Shown: positions 16,925 to 26,636, numbered from the stretch's first letter. The stretch: 64,000 bases of DNA from Mucilaginibacter gilvus (GCF_004054195.1 NZ_SBIW01000006.1:69653-133652), one strand, 5' to 3'. The notes: a model not told the origin generated them from the sequence alone. A program made the numbers and translations.

Positions 16925-19342
16925 CTATTCTGTTTTAAGGCTTTTAACCGGGTTTGTAAGGGCGGCTTTAACGCTTAGCCACGATACGGTTGCAAACGCG
17001 ATGATCAGCACGGCTAAAAACGGAATTATGAATAAAACCGGGTTTATACTGATACGGAACGCGTAACTCTCCAGCCATTTACTGATGGCATACCAGCCCA
17101 GCGGCGCCGAAACGACGAAGGAAATGAGGATAAGCAGGGCAAAATCTTTATAAAGCAGTTGCAATATGCCATTTACCGATGCGCCAAGCACTTTACGGAT
17201 ACCTATCTCTTTGGTGCGCTGCACAATGGTGAACGATACCAGGCCGAACAAGCCTAAACACGCTACAAAAATGGCTATTACGGTAAAGATGCCAAACACC
17301 TGCCCAAAGCGCTGGTCGGCTTTGTATTGGTCATTGAAATGTTCGTCCAGAAAAAAGTAGTCGAACTGGTCGCCGGGGAAGAAGGAGTCCCAGGTTGTTT
17401 TTAAGCCGGCAATGGTCTGGGCAACGTTGGTTGAGCTCACTTTAACCGATACGTCTCCCCTCACGTCAGGGATGCAGCGGAAAATAATGGCGTCATACGT
17501 ATCGCGCAGCGATTGCTGGTGAAAATCGTCAACCACACCTATTATTGTATACACGTCGCCCCAAAAATCTATGCGTTTGCCTATCGCTTGCTCGGGTTTA
17601 TCAAAGCCCAGGCGGCTTACGCCCGTTTTACTAAACACCACCGTCTTTGGATCGGTGCTGAACTCTTTAGAAAATTTTCGGCCTGCTAAGAGTTTCAGGT
17701 CGTAAGCGGTGAGATAATCGTAGTCTCCACCGATGATGCGGTATTGGTCGGCAGTCGCGTCGGCTGCGCCGGTGAGTTTTATACCACCTGCATTCCATCC
17801 AACTGCTTCACCCGGTACCGATGTAGATACGGTGATGCTTTTGATAGACGGCTGTTTTAAACTCTCCTGTTTAAAGGCGCTCATGCTGCGGTAAAACGAA
17901 TCGACCTTTACCAGCGGCGCTTTAATAACCAGGGTTTGATCTATAGTGACACCTAATTTCTGGCTTTGCATAAACTGGATCTGCCGGTAAACGGTTAGCG
18001 CGCCTATGAGCAAGAATATGGATGCCGCGAACTGGAAGATCACCATTCCCTTACGCAGCACAATACCTTTTGGCGATGCGGTTAATTTCCCCTTCATCAC
18101 CTCTATTGGTTTAAATGACGACAATACGATAGCCGGGTAAAAACCCGAGAAGAATGTACCCACTACAAATATTCCGATTACCGCCGCCCAAAAACCAAGC
18201 TTTGCAAATAAGGCGAAACCTATTTGTACACCCGCAATATTAGCCAGTATGGGCAGGCAAATGGCAATAAACGCTATGGCAAACAACACCGCCAGTCCGT
18301 TCAAAAACATGGCCTCCAGCATAAACTGGGTTACCAACTGCGTTTTGGCTGAGCCTAATGTTTTACGTACGCCAACCTCTTTGGCTCGCCCTATACCGCG
18401 CGCGGTAGCCAGGTTAATATAATTTATCCACGCAATGATAATTACGAAAATAGCGATACCCAGCAACAGGTAAACAGATTTGCCATCGCCGTTAGCCTGA
18501 ATCTCGGACATCCTATTGGAATATAAATGGATACTTGGCATGGCTTGCAGCGTATAAATAGCGTTAATACCCGAGCTGCTGTATTGCTGGTAAGCTTTTT
18601 TTACGATAGGTAAAAATTCAGCTTCAACCGCTTTAGGATCGGCACCTGGTTTTAGTAAGAGGTAGGTGGTGCAGCCATCATTTACCCAGGCATTATCCAG
18701 GTTATTTCCATCCCTTGGCGGGTTCTCTTTTAGCAGAGTGCTGTACGATTGTAAAATATCAAAACTCAGGTGCGTGTTGGCAGGCATGGCCTTCATTACA
18801 CCTGTAATTTTTAACAGCTTTGTAGTATTAAGCGTTAAGGTTTGTCCGACCACCTCGGTACTGTGAAAAAGCTTTTGAGCTACTTCTTCGGATATCACTA
18901 CCGAATTCGGCTCTACCAACGCGGTTTTAGGGTCGCCGCTTAGTAACGGATATGAAAATATATTGAAGAACGAGCTGCCACAATAGTAATCCTTTTTGAT
19001 CACGATCTTTTGGTCTTTATAATTGGCCAATGCATTACCGGCTGGTACCAGTTTTACAAAATCCTCCACCTCGGGCACATCGGCTTTAAAAGCGCTGCCT
19101 GGCGCGAACGCTCCACCGGCCCACTGGGTGCTTAGTTTGCCTTTATCGTACCTATCCTGGTTAACGCGGAAAACGCGGTCTTTATTAACATGAAAGCTAT
19201 CATAGCTCAGCTCAAAACTTACATATTGCAAAATGAGCAGACAGGCCGCCATACCAATGGCTAACCCGAAAATATTGATAAATGAGAACGCCTTGTTTTT
19301 AGACAAGTTGCGGAACGCGATAAGGAAGTAATTTCTAAGCAT
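16925..19342 (-). CDS. FtsX-type ABC transporter permease (MacB-like)
   Basis: An 805-residue inner-membrane protein with two halves, each a MacB periplasmic core followed by an FtsX permease. The N-terminus MLRNYFLIAFRNLSKNKAFSFINIFGLAIG is the standard opening of these Bacteroidota permeases. Helices cluster at about 20-40, 285-430 and 670-800; GVRKTLGSAKTQL and GIRKVLGASVNGI are the paired cytoplasmic coupling motifs. No ATPase gene lies beside it. Such orphan permeases usually work with an ATPase encoded elsewhere. A sigma-54-like promoter and a long palindrome sit upstream. Confidence 0.92.
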   Translation of the reverse strand: MLRNYFLIAFRNLSKNKAFSFINIFGLAIGMAACLLILQYVSFELSYDSFHVNKDRVFRVNQDRYDKGKLSTQWAGGAFAPGSAFKADVPEVEDFVKLVPAGNALANYKDQKIVIKKDYYCGSSFFNIFSYPLLSGDPKTALVEPNSVVISEEVAQKLFHSTEVVGQTLTLNTTKLLKITGVMKAMPANTHLSFDILQSYSTLLKENPPRDGNNLDNAWVNDGCTTYLLLKPGADPKAVEAEFLPIVKKAYQQYSSSGINAIYTLQAMPSIHLYSNRMSEIQANGDGKSVYLLLGIAIFVIIIAWINYINLATARGIGRAKEVGVRKTLGSAKTQLVTQFMLEAMFLNGLAVLFAIAFIAICLPILANIAGVQIGFALFAKLGFWAAVIGIFVVGTFFSGFYPAIVLSSFKPIEVMKGKLTASPKGIVLRKGMVIFQFAASIFLLIGALTVYRQIQFMQSQKLGVTIDQTLVIKAPLVKVDSFYRSMSAFKQESLKQPSIKSITVSTSVPGEAVGWNAGGIKLTGAADATADQYRIIGGDYDYLTAYDLKLLAGRKFSKEFSTDPKTVVFSKTGVSRLGFDKPEQAIGKRIDFWGDVYTIIGVVDDFHQQSLRDTYDAIIFRCIPDVRGDVSVKVSSTNVAQTIAGLKTTWDSFFPGDQFDYFFLDEHFNDQYKADQRFGQVFGIFTVIAIFVACLGLFGLVSFTIVQRTKEIGIRKVLGASVNGILQLLYKDFALLILISFVVSAPLGWYAISKWLESYAFRISINPVLFIIPFLAVLIIAFATVSWLSVKAALTNPVKSLKTE

Positions 19343-19369
19343 GGCTATCAGTTTAGTAAAACCAATAAG

Positions 19370-19384
19370 GCCAAAAGAATACCA
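19370..19384 (-). promoter_or_regulatory. Candidate sigma-54 promoter of the permease gene
   Basis: On the minus strand TGGTATTCTTTTGGC has GG and GC at the spacing of the sigma-54 -24/-12 elements (TGGCAC-N5-TTGC), with two mismatches in less conserved positions. The -12 end is 28 bases from the start codon. The large palindrome at 19453-19484 lies about 70 bases further upstream, where an enhancer-binding protein would sit. Confidence 0.45.
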
Positions 19385-19452
19385 ATTTTTTAACTAATTG
19401 TATATCAATAATATAAATCAATTTCGCAACTCCTAATACGTTCGGATTTAAT

Positions 19453-19484
19453 ACATCAACTGTACGATATCGTACAGTTGATGT
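19453..19484. promoter_or_regulatory. Perfect 32-bp palindrome upstream of the FtsX permease
   Basis: An uninterrupted inverted repeat centred on TGTACGATATCGTACA. It lies 20 bases downstream of the GH31 stop (read on the minus strand, it is upstream of the permease gene). It could serve as a binding site for an NtrC-like activator. Since the arms abut without a loop it is less likely to be a terminator. Confidence 0.65.
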
Positions 19485-19504
19485 TAAAAGGATTACCTGG
19501 TGTG

Positions 19505-21898
19505 CTATAGCTTCGCCACCAAAGCTTTCCCGTTATAAACTACCGTTTTATCTATCTTATCGGCTTCACCGGTATTTGAGCCGTGCGTGCCTTTTACCAG
19601 TACTACATTAAACGTATGTTTCTTCAACATGCCTTTAAAGTTGCCTTTTGTGGCCGATATGCTTAGCTGGCGTAATTTATCATTCCAGTTTAACGTGAAC
19701 GTTGCTTTCGCGCCTTTTTCATAGTTGTAGTTTTCGTTCTCGTCTTCGTAATATTTAAAGGTGCCGTTTGCGCCCGGGTAAATGCGCAACTCTATTTTAT
19801 CGGCCAGTTTTTCGGTGGCGTATTCCATTACCGGGCCCATCGGTACGATGGAACCTGCACGGATATACAACGGCATCATGTTCATCGGCACATCAACCGT
19901 TAATTTTTGTCCTCCTTTGGTAATTTCGCCCGTCCAAAAGTTATACCATTTGGTAGCAGCCGGCAGGTATACTTCGCGGGTTTTGGCTTTGCCTGCCGCG
20001 CCTGCGCCGGTGTATAATTGCGCGGTAACAGGATTCACCAAAAACGCCGGACCGAACATATACTGGTCTGGTATGCCGTAAACGTTGGCATCTTGCTGGA
20101 AATCGAAAGTGAGCGCCCGCATCATAGTGTAGTTCTCGGTATTTACACGGCCCGCTAAAGAGTAAATGTATGGCAACAGGCGGTAACGCAGCTTATCAAA
20201 GTTCAGCAGTGTAGCGCGGGTGTCTTCGTCCCAGTTTTTGGAGAAAATGGCCCGCTCCCCTTTTCCGTGGATGCGGAAGATGGGGCTAAATGCCCCGAAC
20301 TGGAACCAACGGGTAAACAACTCACGGAACTCGGGTTTCGACCAATCGGGTGCCGTCCAGTGCCAGTGGTAACCACCAATGTCCGACGTCCAGTACGGGA
20401 TACCCGATGCACAGGCATTAATGCCCTGAGGTATTTGGTTTTTAAAGTTGGCGAATGTACATTCAATATCAGACGACCATAAGGTAGCGGCATTCCTTTG
20501 TTCGCCCGCAAATGATTGCCTTACTAAAAAGAAAGCGCGCTTGCCGGGGATATCCCTACGCCAGCCTTCGTAAACGCCCTTGGTATGTTCTAATGAATAG
20601 GTGTTAAAGTAATCGATCCCTTTCCCTATCGAGAAGTTTGCTTTGCGGCGTTCGTCCAGCAGGGCACCATTGTCTGGTTCGCACTGGTCTATCCACCAGG
20701 CATCCCATCCGTAGCGTTTTACCAGGCTATCACGAGCCTGTTGCCAGTATAATTCGCGCGCCTTGGGGTTGTGGGCGTCGTAATAAGTATCATAAGTGTG
20801 CGTAACCACGTTATCCCAGGTAATGCTGGTAAGGCCGCCCATTTTTTCCAGCGCATCGTAATTTGGTGTGCCTTTACCAAACACGGGCCATATAGAGATC
20901 ATGGCATGAAGGTTGGCAGCGTGCAAAGCATCTACCAACTTTTTTGGATGCGGGTAACGCTCGGGTTTCATAATGTGGGAGCCGATTGGCAATGGATCCC
21001 AGTAGTACCAATCCTGCACCAATACATCCACCGGGATGTGGTTATTGCGATAATTATCTTTCACGGTTAGTATCTCTGCCTCGCTCAAGTACCTGTCTTG
21101 CGATTGGAACAACCCGTAGGCCCATTTGCCAAACATAGGCGCCCGGCCGGTTGCGGTGCGGTACAGATCGATAATATGGTCAAAGTCCGGGCCGTAGAAA
21201 AAGTAGTAATCTACCTGTTTGCCACTTTCAGATACGTATTTGAATTGGGTGTTGCCATCCTCGGCACCGTAAAAGTTAGAAGCGGAATAGTTATCCCACA
21301 TCAGTCCGTAACCTTGCGTAGAAAGCATCACGGGAATAGCGCCGGTAAGATATTTAATAGCCATATCCTGATTGCGGCCCTTGTAGTTAATGCTCAGTGA
21401 ATCGAGCGGATGGCAGCCCATTCCGTAAAGCGCCTCGTTAGCCGGCGACTTAAACGATGTACTAACATTATAGGTACTGATGCCCGCGATAGTAGCCGCC
21501 GACATGCTTTTATTACCGCCGGCCTCCGCCGAGATCACCTTACCGCTCAAATCGCAATAGGTGATGGCATTGGTTGTTTTGTTTATTTTTATTTTGAGTT
21601 TGGCCGTGGCGATGGTTACCTCGGCTTTACCATCAGTAACCGTAAAGACAGTTGCCAGCGGCCATTTGTTGTTCACCACTAACGACTCTTTTATGGAGAA
21701 ACCATCAAATATGGTATACTTCACCTCAATAATATCAGCCTTGCAGATGTTAAGCTGCATCAAGCCTTTATCCAGCCTAAAAATCACGCTCTTCGCATTT
21801 TTGGTAAAGGAAATTACGGTGGCATTAGCGTTGCCAAAACAGAAAACACAAACGCACAGGAGCGCTAACTTTTTAAAAACAGAATTTAATCGAAGCAT
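19505..21898 (-). CDS. Exported GH31 glycosidase (alpha-xylosidase/alpha-glucosidase type)
   Basis: A 797-residue secreted enzyme with a signal peptide ending around GNANA (26). The N-terminal beta-sandwich precedes the (beta/alpha)8 barrel (about 255-580). The nucleophile Asp 404 is in WWIDQCEP and the acid/base Asp 477 in WSSDIEC; GMGCHPLDSL and QDWYYW are further GH31 signatures. A proximal C-terminal sandwich and a DUF5110-like region end the chain. GH31 members remove alpha-linked glucose or xylose from oligosaccharides; the substrate here is unresolved. The gene is alone, 160 bases upstream of the permease start. Confidence 0.92.
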   Translation of the reverse strand: MLRLNSVFKKLALLCVCVFCFGNANATVISFTKNAKSVIFRLDKGLMQLNICKADIIEVKYTIFDGFSIKESLVVNNKWPLATVFTVTDGKAEVTIATAKLKIKINKTTNAITYCDLSGKVISAEAGGNKSMSAATIAGISTYNVSTSFKSPANEALYGMGCHPLDSLSINYKGRNQDMAIKYLTGAIPVMLSTQGYGLMWDNYSASNFYGAEDGNTQFKYVSESGKQVDYYFFYGPDFDHIIDLYRTATGRAPMFGKWAYGLFQSQDRYLSEAEILTVKDNYRNNHIPVDVLVQDWYYWDPLPIGSHIMKPERYPHPKKLVDALHAANLHAMISIWPVFGKGTPNYDALEKMGGLTSITWDNVVTHTYDTYYDAHNPKARELYWQQARDSLVKRYGWDAWWIDQCEPDNGALLDERRKANFSIGKGIDYFNTYSLEHTKGVYEGWRRDIPGKRAFFLVRQSFAGEQRNAATLWSSDIECTFANFKNQIPQGINACASGIPYWTSDIGGYHWHWTAPDWSKPEFRELFTRWFQFGAFSPIFRIHGKGERAIFSKNWDEDTRATLLNFDKLRYRLLPYIYSLAGRVNTENYTMMRALTFDFQQDANVYGIPDQYMFGPAFLVNPVTAQLYTGAGAAGKAKTREVYLPAATKWYNFWTGEITKGGQKLTVDVPMNMMPLYIRAGSIVPMGPVMEYATEKLADKIELRIYPGANGTFKYYEDENENYNYEKGAKATFTLNWNDKLRQLSISATKGNFKGMLKKHTFNVVLVKGTHGSNTGEADKIDKTVVYNGKALVAKL

Positions 21899-22077
21899 AA
21901 ATAATGACTGATAATTGAGTTTTTAAAAATAGAGATAACGGCTAAGAGGCAATGTGTCAATTGTACATATTAATAATAAAAATGTTAATCCGAAGAGGTG
22001 AAAGAAAACCTTTTAAGAAAATAACAGCATCAAGATAGCATACCGAAGCCAATTCTGTTTTTAGATACATTTTAATT
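21899..22077. other. Intergenic AT-rich region
   Basis: Upstream of the GH31 gene (minus strand). It should contain its promoter, but no clear element is visible and no gene is supported. Confidence 0.4.
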
Positions 22078-22171
22078 GGGGCGTTCCCTTCGGTCGGGTC
22101 TTCCGCTCATACGCCACAGGCATTAGGCGCAGGCCGGTACCTGCTTCACCCCCTAACGCGGACAATTGTCG
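22078..22171 (+). repeat. Dispersed ~95-bp repeat, family A, copy 1
   Basis: Contains the shared blocks GCTCATACG, CACAGGCATTAGGCGCAGGC, GGCCGGTA, CCCTAACGCGGA and AATTGTC. The same ordered blocks occur at 33196-33288 and 55003-55094. It lies between the GH31 and Smr genes. No protein-coding signal is shared between copies. Confidence 0.75.
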
Positions 22172-22178
22172 TTGTGTC

Positions 22179-22200
22179 AGTCTGAGCCTGTCGAAGACCT
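22179..22200 (+). repeat. Short interspersed repeat, CTTCGACAAGCTCAG type
   Basis: AGTCTGAGCCTGTCGAAGAC matches, in opposite orientation and with one base changed, the unit at 5431-5452. It directly follows the family A repeat. Confidence 0.75.
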
Positions 22201-22255
22201 GTACGCCATTCAATACCGGCGAATGGTTCGACACCCTAACCATGACAATTCCCTC

Positions 22256-23200
22256 TTACTTCAACACCACCTTTGTTGCTCCATACCCAAACTTCTCCTT
22301 GCGCGCATCCATAAAGGTTTGCACTTTGGCGTTCTTGCTGAGGAGTTTGTGCAGTTCGTGTTTTAGTATGCCGTTGCCGGCACCGTGAATAAAAGTAATA
22401 TCGGGCATCTGGTGTACTATGGCGGCATCCAGCGCGTGTTTAAAATTGGTTAACTGTATGTTCAGGATCTCGCTGCTGGCCAAAAACTGGTAATCGTCGC
22501 GTAGCTTTTCTATATGGAGGTCTATCTCGTATTGCGGTTTGGCAACCACTTGTTTTTCTTCGGCAGGTTTAAAAAAGCTTTCCTTTAGCTTTTGGGCATC
22601 AATCACCAGCTCCGCCTCATCTAACTGGATCATCCAGCCCAATTGGTTGATAAAAGGCACCTGCTTTTTGGCTCCCGAGAAATCCTTCGCTTTAAATTGC
22701 TCGTTCACATTTAATGGATTAAGCACCGGCTGATTTTGTTTGGTATTAAACAACACCTGGAAAATGAGCTTAGGCCACAGTTGCAGGTCGGCCAGTTTGG
22801 CGGAATATACTTTTGCGTGGCCGCGCGGCTCTATGCTGCCTGCAAACTCGCCTTTATATTGTTTATTTTGTTCGGTACTAACTGAGGCTAAAAGTTGGTA
22901 AGAGGTTTCGTTCAGCAAATGCAAATGCACTACCGAATTGGCTTTGGCATCGGCAATAACCGCAATATATACGCCTTTGCTTTTAAACTCACCGGGAATG
23001 ATGGCTTCAACTTCCGCCTCTTCTTCGTCACCAACCAATTTACTATGCCCGTGTACTGAGGTTACTTTGGTAGCCAACACAGGGATCTCAAAATCATCCT
23101 CCCCGGTTACCCCTATCATCTGGTCGTTAATGATGCGGGTTACGTAACCTTCCATCTTCTCGTCCACAAACCGTACAAAATCGCCTAATTTATATTTCAT
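22256..23200 (-). CDS. DUF2027 / Smr domain protein (MutS2-like C-terminus)
   Basis: A 314-residue cytoplasmic protein. It opens MKYKLGDFVRFVDEKMEGYV (KOW-like strand segment), carries a DUF2027 middle region, and ends with an Smr domain whose motifs are IDLHIEKL (about 230) and FIHGAGNGILKHEL (about 272). Smr domains are nucleases or nucleic-acid binders; no MutS ATPase is present. This architecture is characteristic of Bacteroidota. The start at 23200 is preferred because residues before it, from 23230, do not fit the conserved opening. Confidence 0.88.
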   Translation of the reverse strand: MKYKLGDFVRFVDEKMEGYVTRIINDQMIGVTGEDDFEIPVLATKVTSVHGHSKLVGDEEEAEVEAIIPGEFKSKGVYIAVIADAKANSVVHLHLLNETSYQLLASVSTEQNKQYKGEFAGSIEPRGHAKVYSAKLADLQLWPKLIFQVLFNTKQNQPVLNPLNVNEQFKAKDFSGAKKQVPFINQLGWMIQLDEAELVIDAQKLKESFFKPAEEKQVVAKPQYEIDLHIEKLRDDYQFLASSEILNIQLTNFKHALDAAIVHQMPDITFIHGAGNGILKHELHKLLSKNAKVQTFMDARKEKFGYGATKVVLK

Positions 23201-23338
23201 AGCACACGTAATAATTGGCAAAGGTATCAATATACCATAAGCCCGATAATTAAACTTACATTTACGTAGTAAAACCGTTTTTTAATTAAAAAATTAATTA
23301 CAGTTTTGCGCTCCCTTGTCACGGTTAATTTTAACATA

Positions 23339-23845
23339 ATGGACACTAACCCTATTCCAGCGCCTTTAAATGATGACCTGTTAAAAGAGGTTTTCCACCA
23401 CCACCTCAACCGGATATACAACGGCAAATGTTTTCTGTACAAGACCCTGCCCGCCCTTAACGCCCTGGCATCGTTCAAAGGGCTGCAACTGGCTATTGAT
23501 GAGTTTGGTGAAGATGTGCTTAAACAAATTGTGCGCATGAAGAGTATCTACGCGCTATTAGGCGAAACACCTGTAGATAATGAATGCAACCCCATCACCA
23601 ATATTATTAAGGATGAGTTTTGCCTGGACGAAAATCAAACCGTTCCACTATTGAACGACCTCGACCTGATGCTTTATATGCAATTATTAGAGCATGTGAA
23701 CATTACGTCGTACCGGATGCTTATCATGATCTCAAAAACATTGAAGCATGATAACATCATCCAAATGCTAAAAGAAAGTTTTGATGAATCGCAGGAGAAC
23801 GACAAGCTGTTCACCCTGATAGCCAAAGAATATGTTAAAGGTTAA
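23339..23845 (+). CDS. DUF892 (YciF-like) ferritin-like protein, probable
   Basis: A 168-residue predominantly helical protein. The segments LLKEVFHHHLNRIYNGKCFL and LASFKGLQLAIDEFGEDV resemble the YciF/DUF892 ferritin-like helical bundle found in stress-induced proteins, but the Glu/His iron ligands are not convincingly in place. It is divergent from the Smr gene. The ATG at 23339 is preferred over an earlier in-frame ATG at 23306. A terminator-like hairpin follows at some distance. Confidence 0.6.
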   Translation: MDTNPIPAPLNDDLLKEVFHHHLNRIYNGKCFLYKTLPALNALASFKGLQLAIDEFGEDVLKQIVRMKSIYALLGETPVDNECNPITNIIKDEFCLDENQTVPLLNDLDLMLYMQLLEHVNITSYRMLIMISKTLKHDNIIQMLKESFDESQENDKLFTLIAKEYVKG

Positions 23846-23875
23846 AGGGAATGACTCTTCATCGCCATTGCTTTA

Positions 23876-23960
23876 AATTCTGAAAATTATTTAATGCCTT
23901 AAAAAGGCTAAGCCCTCTTGAGCGCCCTAAAAAAAAACTGCGAAACATTCGGGTTCGCCA
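23876..23960 (-). repeat. Partial copy of the inverted-end repeat family
   Basis: On the minus strand the copy starts with GAACCCGAATGTTTCGCAG and continues to a GCTCAAGAGGGCT block, as in the element at 33041. The far end TTCTGAAAATTA is degenerate. Confidence 0.6.
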
Positions 23961-23994
23961 ATATTCCAATAATTCGCAAAAAAACCTAAATAAC

Positions 23995-24020
23995 AAAAGC
24001 CGGACAAGATGCCCGGCTTT
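23995..24020. terminator. Weak hairpin downstream of the DUF892 gene
   Basis: Stem AAAGCCGG / CCGGCTTT (8 bp) with a 9-nt loop and no T run. The remaining gap up to 24214 is AT-rich with no gene seen. Confidence 0.4.
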
Positions 24021-24214
24021 GCACAGTTATTTAATACCCCTACTAAAATAACTTTGAACAAATAAAAATAATTAATCGGCGCTAAGCAAATTAATATGCC
24101 CGCGGCATTGTAACAATTCGTTTACGCTAATCGTCTCAACTATTAGAGGTATAATATTTATTTTGCGCGCTAAATCACCAAATACACTATATCCATCCAA
24201 TAACCCTATAAGTT

Positions 24215-26098
24215 ATGTTGAAACCAATTGCGTTAACCGCATTATGCAGCCTGTTTTTGTTACAATTGCAGGCTCAAAACTTGTATATGCCGCGCGAAAT
24301 TAAGCAGGCCTACACAAAGGGCACCCGCTCACCCGATGGTAAACCTGGCAGCAAGTACTGGCAAAACTTTGGCAAATACAACATCTCGGTAAGCCTAACG
24401 CCTCCGGGCCGCACCGTAAAAGGGGTAGAAACCATCACTTACTTTAACAACAGCCCCGATACCCTGAAAAGGCTCAACATGAAACTGATCCTCAACATTC
24501 ACCGCCCCGGTGCAACGCGAGATGGTAACACCAGTTTAGATTACCTTACCGAGGGTATACAGATCGATAGCTTTTTGGTGGCTGGCCAAAAAAAGAGCTG
24601 GAATAATAAAACCGCTGCAACTACCAACCAGGCCGTAGGCTTAACCAAACCATTGTTACCACACGATTCGGTAAAAATGGATATTACCTGGCATTTCGAC
24701 CTGAGTAAAGAGAGCGGCCGCGAAGGGGTGATAGATTCCACCTCGTTCTACCTCGCTTATTTTTACCCGCGTGTATCTGTTTATGATGATTACGCAGGAT
24801 GGGACCGAGTAGACTTTGTAGATTCTAAAGAGTTTTACAATGATTTTAATAACTACACTTTAAATGTAACTGTACCCAAAAACTACGTTGTTTGGGCAAC
24901 AGGTACACTGCAAAACCCTGCACAGATTTTACAACCAGAGTTTGCAAAACGCCTGAATACATCCATGACGAGCGACTCCACCATACACGTGGCTACCCTT
25001 GCCGAGTTAAACGCCGACAGCGTAACCGCGCAGAACGCCACCAACACCTGGGTATGGAAAGCAGACGACATCACCGATATGGCCGTGGGCATCAGCAACC
25101 ATTATATTTGGGATGCTGCCAGCGTTGTGGTTGATAAAACAACAGGACGCCGCTCCAGTATGCAGGCCGCGTACCCCGAAGCCGCTTTCGATTTTAAAAA
25201 ATCGGTACAATATGGGCGTAATGCTTTAGGCTGGTTCAGCGCCAACTGGCCGGATGTACCTTACCCCTTCCCAAAAATGACAGCTTTTAAAGGCTTCGCA
25301 GATATGGAATATCCCATGATGGTGAACGACAGCCAGTTTGGCGACCCGGTTTTTGCACAATTGGTGCAGGACCACGAGATTGCGCACACCTGGTTCCCTT
25401 TTTATATGGGCATCAACGAAAGCAAATATGCCTTTATGGACGAGGGCTGGGCAACCACCCTGGAGTACCTGATAGGCACCGCCGAGAACGGGCCGGTGAA
25501 AGCTGCTGAATTTTACAAGCAGTTCCGTATCAACGGCTGGATAGGCGATAAATCAACCGCCGAAGATCAGCCCATCATCACCATGAGCAGCGAGCAAAAG
25601 GGCGGTTATGGCAACAACGCCTACGGCAAGCCATCATTAAGCTATTTGGCACTAAAAGATATGCTGGGCGATGACCTGTTTAAAAAAGCCCTGCACGGTT
25701 ATATGGACAGATGGCATGGCAAGCACCCTATCCCGTGGGATTATTTTAATTCGATGAGCAACGTATCGGGCAAAAACCTTACATGGTTCTTCAACAACTG
25801 GTTCTTTAGCAATGGTTATAACGACCTTGCCATTACAACCGGCGTAAGAGGTAAAGATGGTTATACGCTAACTGTAAGCAACGTTGGCGGTTTCGCTATT
25901 CCGTTTGATGTGGTACTAACCTTTGCCGATGGCACTACCAAAACCATCCACCAAACGCCTGGCATTTGGGAAGCAAACCAAAAGCAAGCCTACGTAACCT
26001 TTAAAGCCGTTATAGGCAAAAGCCTAAAATCGGTTACTTTGGATAACGGCATTTTTGTAGATGCTACCAAAGCAGATAATACTTGGGTAGTGAAGTAG
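24215..26098 (+). CDS. M1 family metallopeptidase (aminopeptidase)
   Basis: A 627-residue exported zinc peptidase. The signal peptide is MLKPIALTALCSLFLLQLQAQ. The zinc site is HEIAH at 387-391 and Glu 410 in DEGWAT, 18 residues later, exactly the M1 spacing. The upstream substrate-recognition region reads FADMEYPMMV, a variant of the GAMEN exopeptidase motif. A C-terminal domain of about 100 residues follows. It should trim N-terminal residues from peptides in the periplasm or at the cell surface. The gene stands alone. Confidence 0.92.
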   Translation: MLKPIALTALCSLFLLQLQAQNLYMPREIKQAYTKGTRSPDGKPGSKYWQNFGKYNISVSLTPPGRTVKGVETITYFNNSPDTLKRLNMKLILNIHRPGATRDGNTSLDYLTEGIQIDSFLVAGQKKSWNNKTAATTNQAVGLTKPLLPHDSVKMDITWHFDLSKESGREGVIDSTSFYLAYFYPRVSVYDDYAGWDRVDFVDSKEFYNDFNNYTLNVTVPKNYVVWATGTLQNPAQILQPEFAKRLNTSMTSDSTIHVATLAELNADSVTAQNATNTWVWKADDITDMAVGISNHYIWDAASVVVDKTTGRRSSMQAAYPEAAFDFKKSVQYGRNALGWFSANWPDVPYPFPKMTAFKGFADMEYPMMVNDSQFGDPVFAQLVQDHEIAHTWFPFYMGINESKYAFMDEGWATTLEYLIGTAENGPVKAAEFYKQFRINGWIGDKSTAEDQPIITMSSEQKGGYGNNAYGKPSLSYLALKDMLGDDLFKKALHGYMDRWHGKHPIPWDYFNSMSNVSGKNLTWFFNNWFFSNGYNDLAITTGVRGKDGYTLTVSNVGGFAIPFDVVLTFADGTTKTIHQTPGIWEANQKQAYVTFKAVIGKSLKSVTLDNGIFVDATKADNTWVVK

Positions 26099-26191
26099 TG
26101 AATGGTAAGTAGTGAGTGGTTACTTAAAAGTATGACACGAATACCATGTCTTATAAGATTCCTTCTCGCTATCGCTCGTTCGATGACATAT

Positions 26192-26240
26192 TAATAAAAA
26201 CAGAAAACCAGGCTTATGGCCTGGTTTTCTGTTTTTATTA
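26192..26240. terminator. Bidirectional terminator between convergent genes
   Basis: A perfect 22-bp stem (26192-26213 with 26219-26240) and 5-nt loop, A-rich left and T-rich right, between the M1 peptidase and YtxH gene stops. It serves both transcripts. Confidence 0.9.
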
Positions 26241-26249
26241 ACGCTATGG

Positions 26250-26636
26250 TTACGCGCCTTGTACGGAGTTATTCCAGTCGTTGGCGGCAGATTTTACTTT
26301 TTCTTTAGCGTCGCCTGCGCCATTTTGGGCGTATGCTTTAGCGGAACCAACGGCATCTTCGGCTGTGCCACGGGCGCTATCAACCACTTTGCCAGCATCA
26401 CCAACAAGGTCGCTGTATTTTGATTTTACCGAACCTACGGCATTGCTGCCATATTCTTTCAGGTTATCGGCGGTAGTTTGCGCTTTTGTTTTTGCCGCTT
26501 CTACAAGGTCGTTCACATAATCAGCAATATCGCCTCTTAGTTCTTCACCTTTTTCTGGCGCTAATAATAAGCCCAGTGCGGCACCTGCTGCAGCACCCAC
26601 TAAAAGGGCTGCTATAATTTTTGCTTGATCTTTCAT
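26250..26636 (-). CDS. YtxH domain protein
   Basis: A 128-residue protein with one N-terminal transmembrane segment (about 8-26, AALLVGAAAGAALGLLLAPEKG) typical of YtxH, followed by an Ala/Lys-rich amphipathic helical tail with regularly spaced small residues. Such proteins are small stress-related membrane proteins of unclear function in many bacteria. It is transcribed toward the M1 gene. No operon partner is visible. Confidence 0.82.
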   Translation of the reverse strand: MKDQAKIIAALLVGAAAGAALGLLLAPEKGEELRGDIADYVNDLVEAAKTKAQTTADNLKEYGSNAVGSVKSKYSDLVGDAGKVVDSARGTAEDAVGSAKAYAQNGAGDAKEKVKSAANDWNNSVQGA

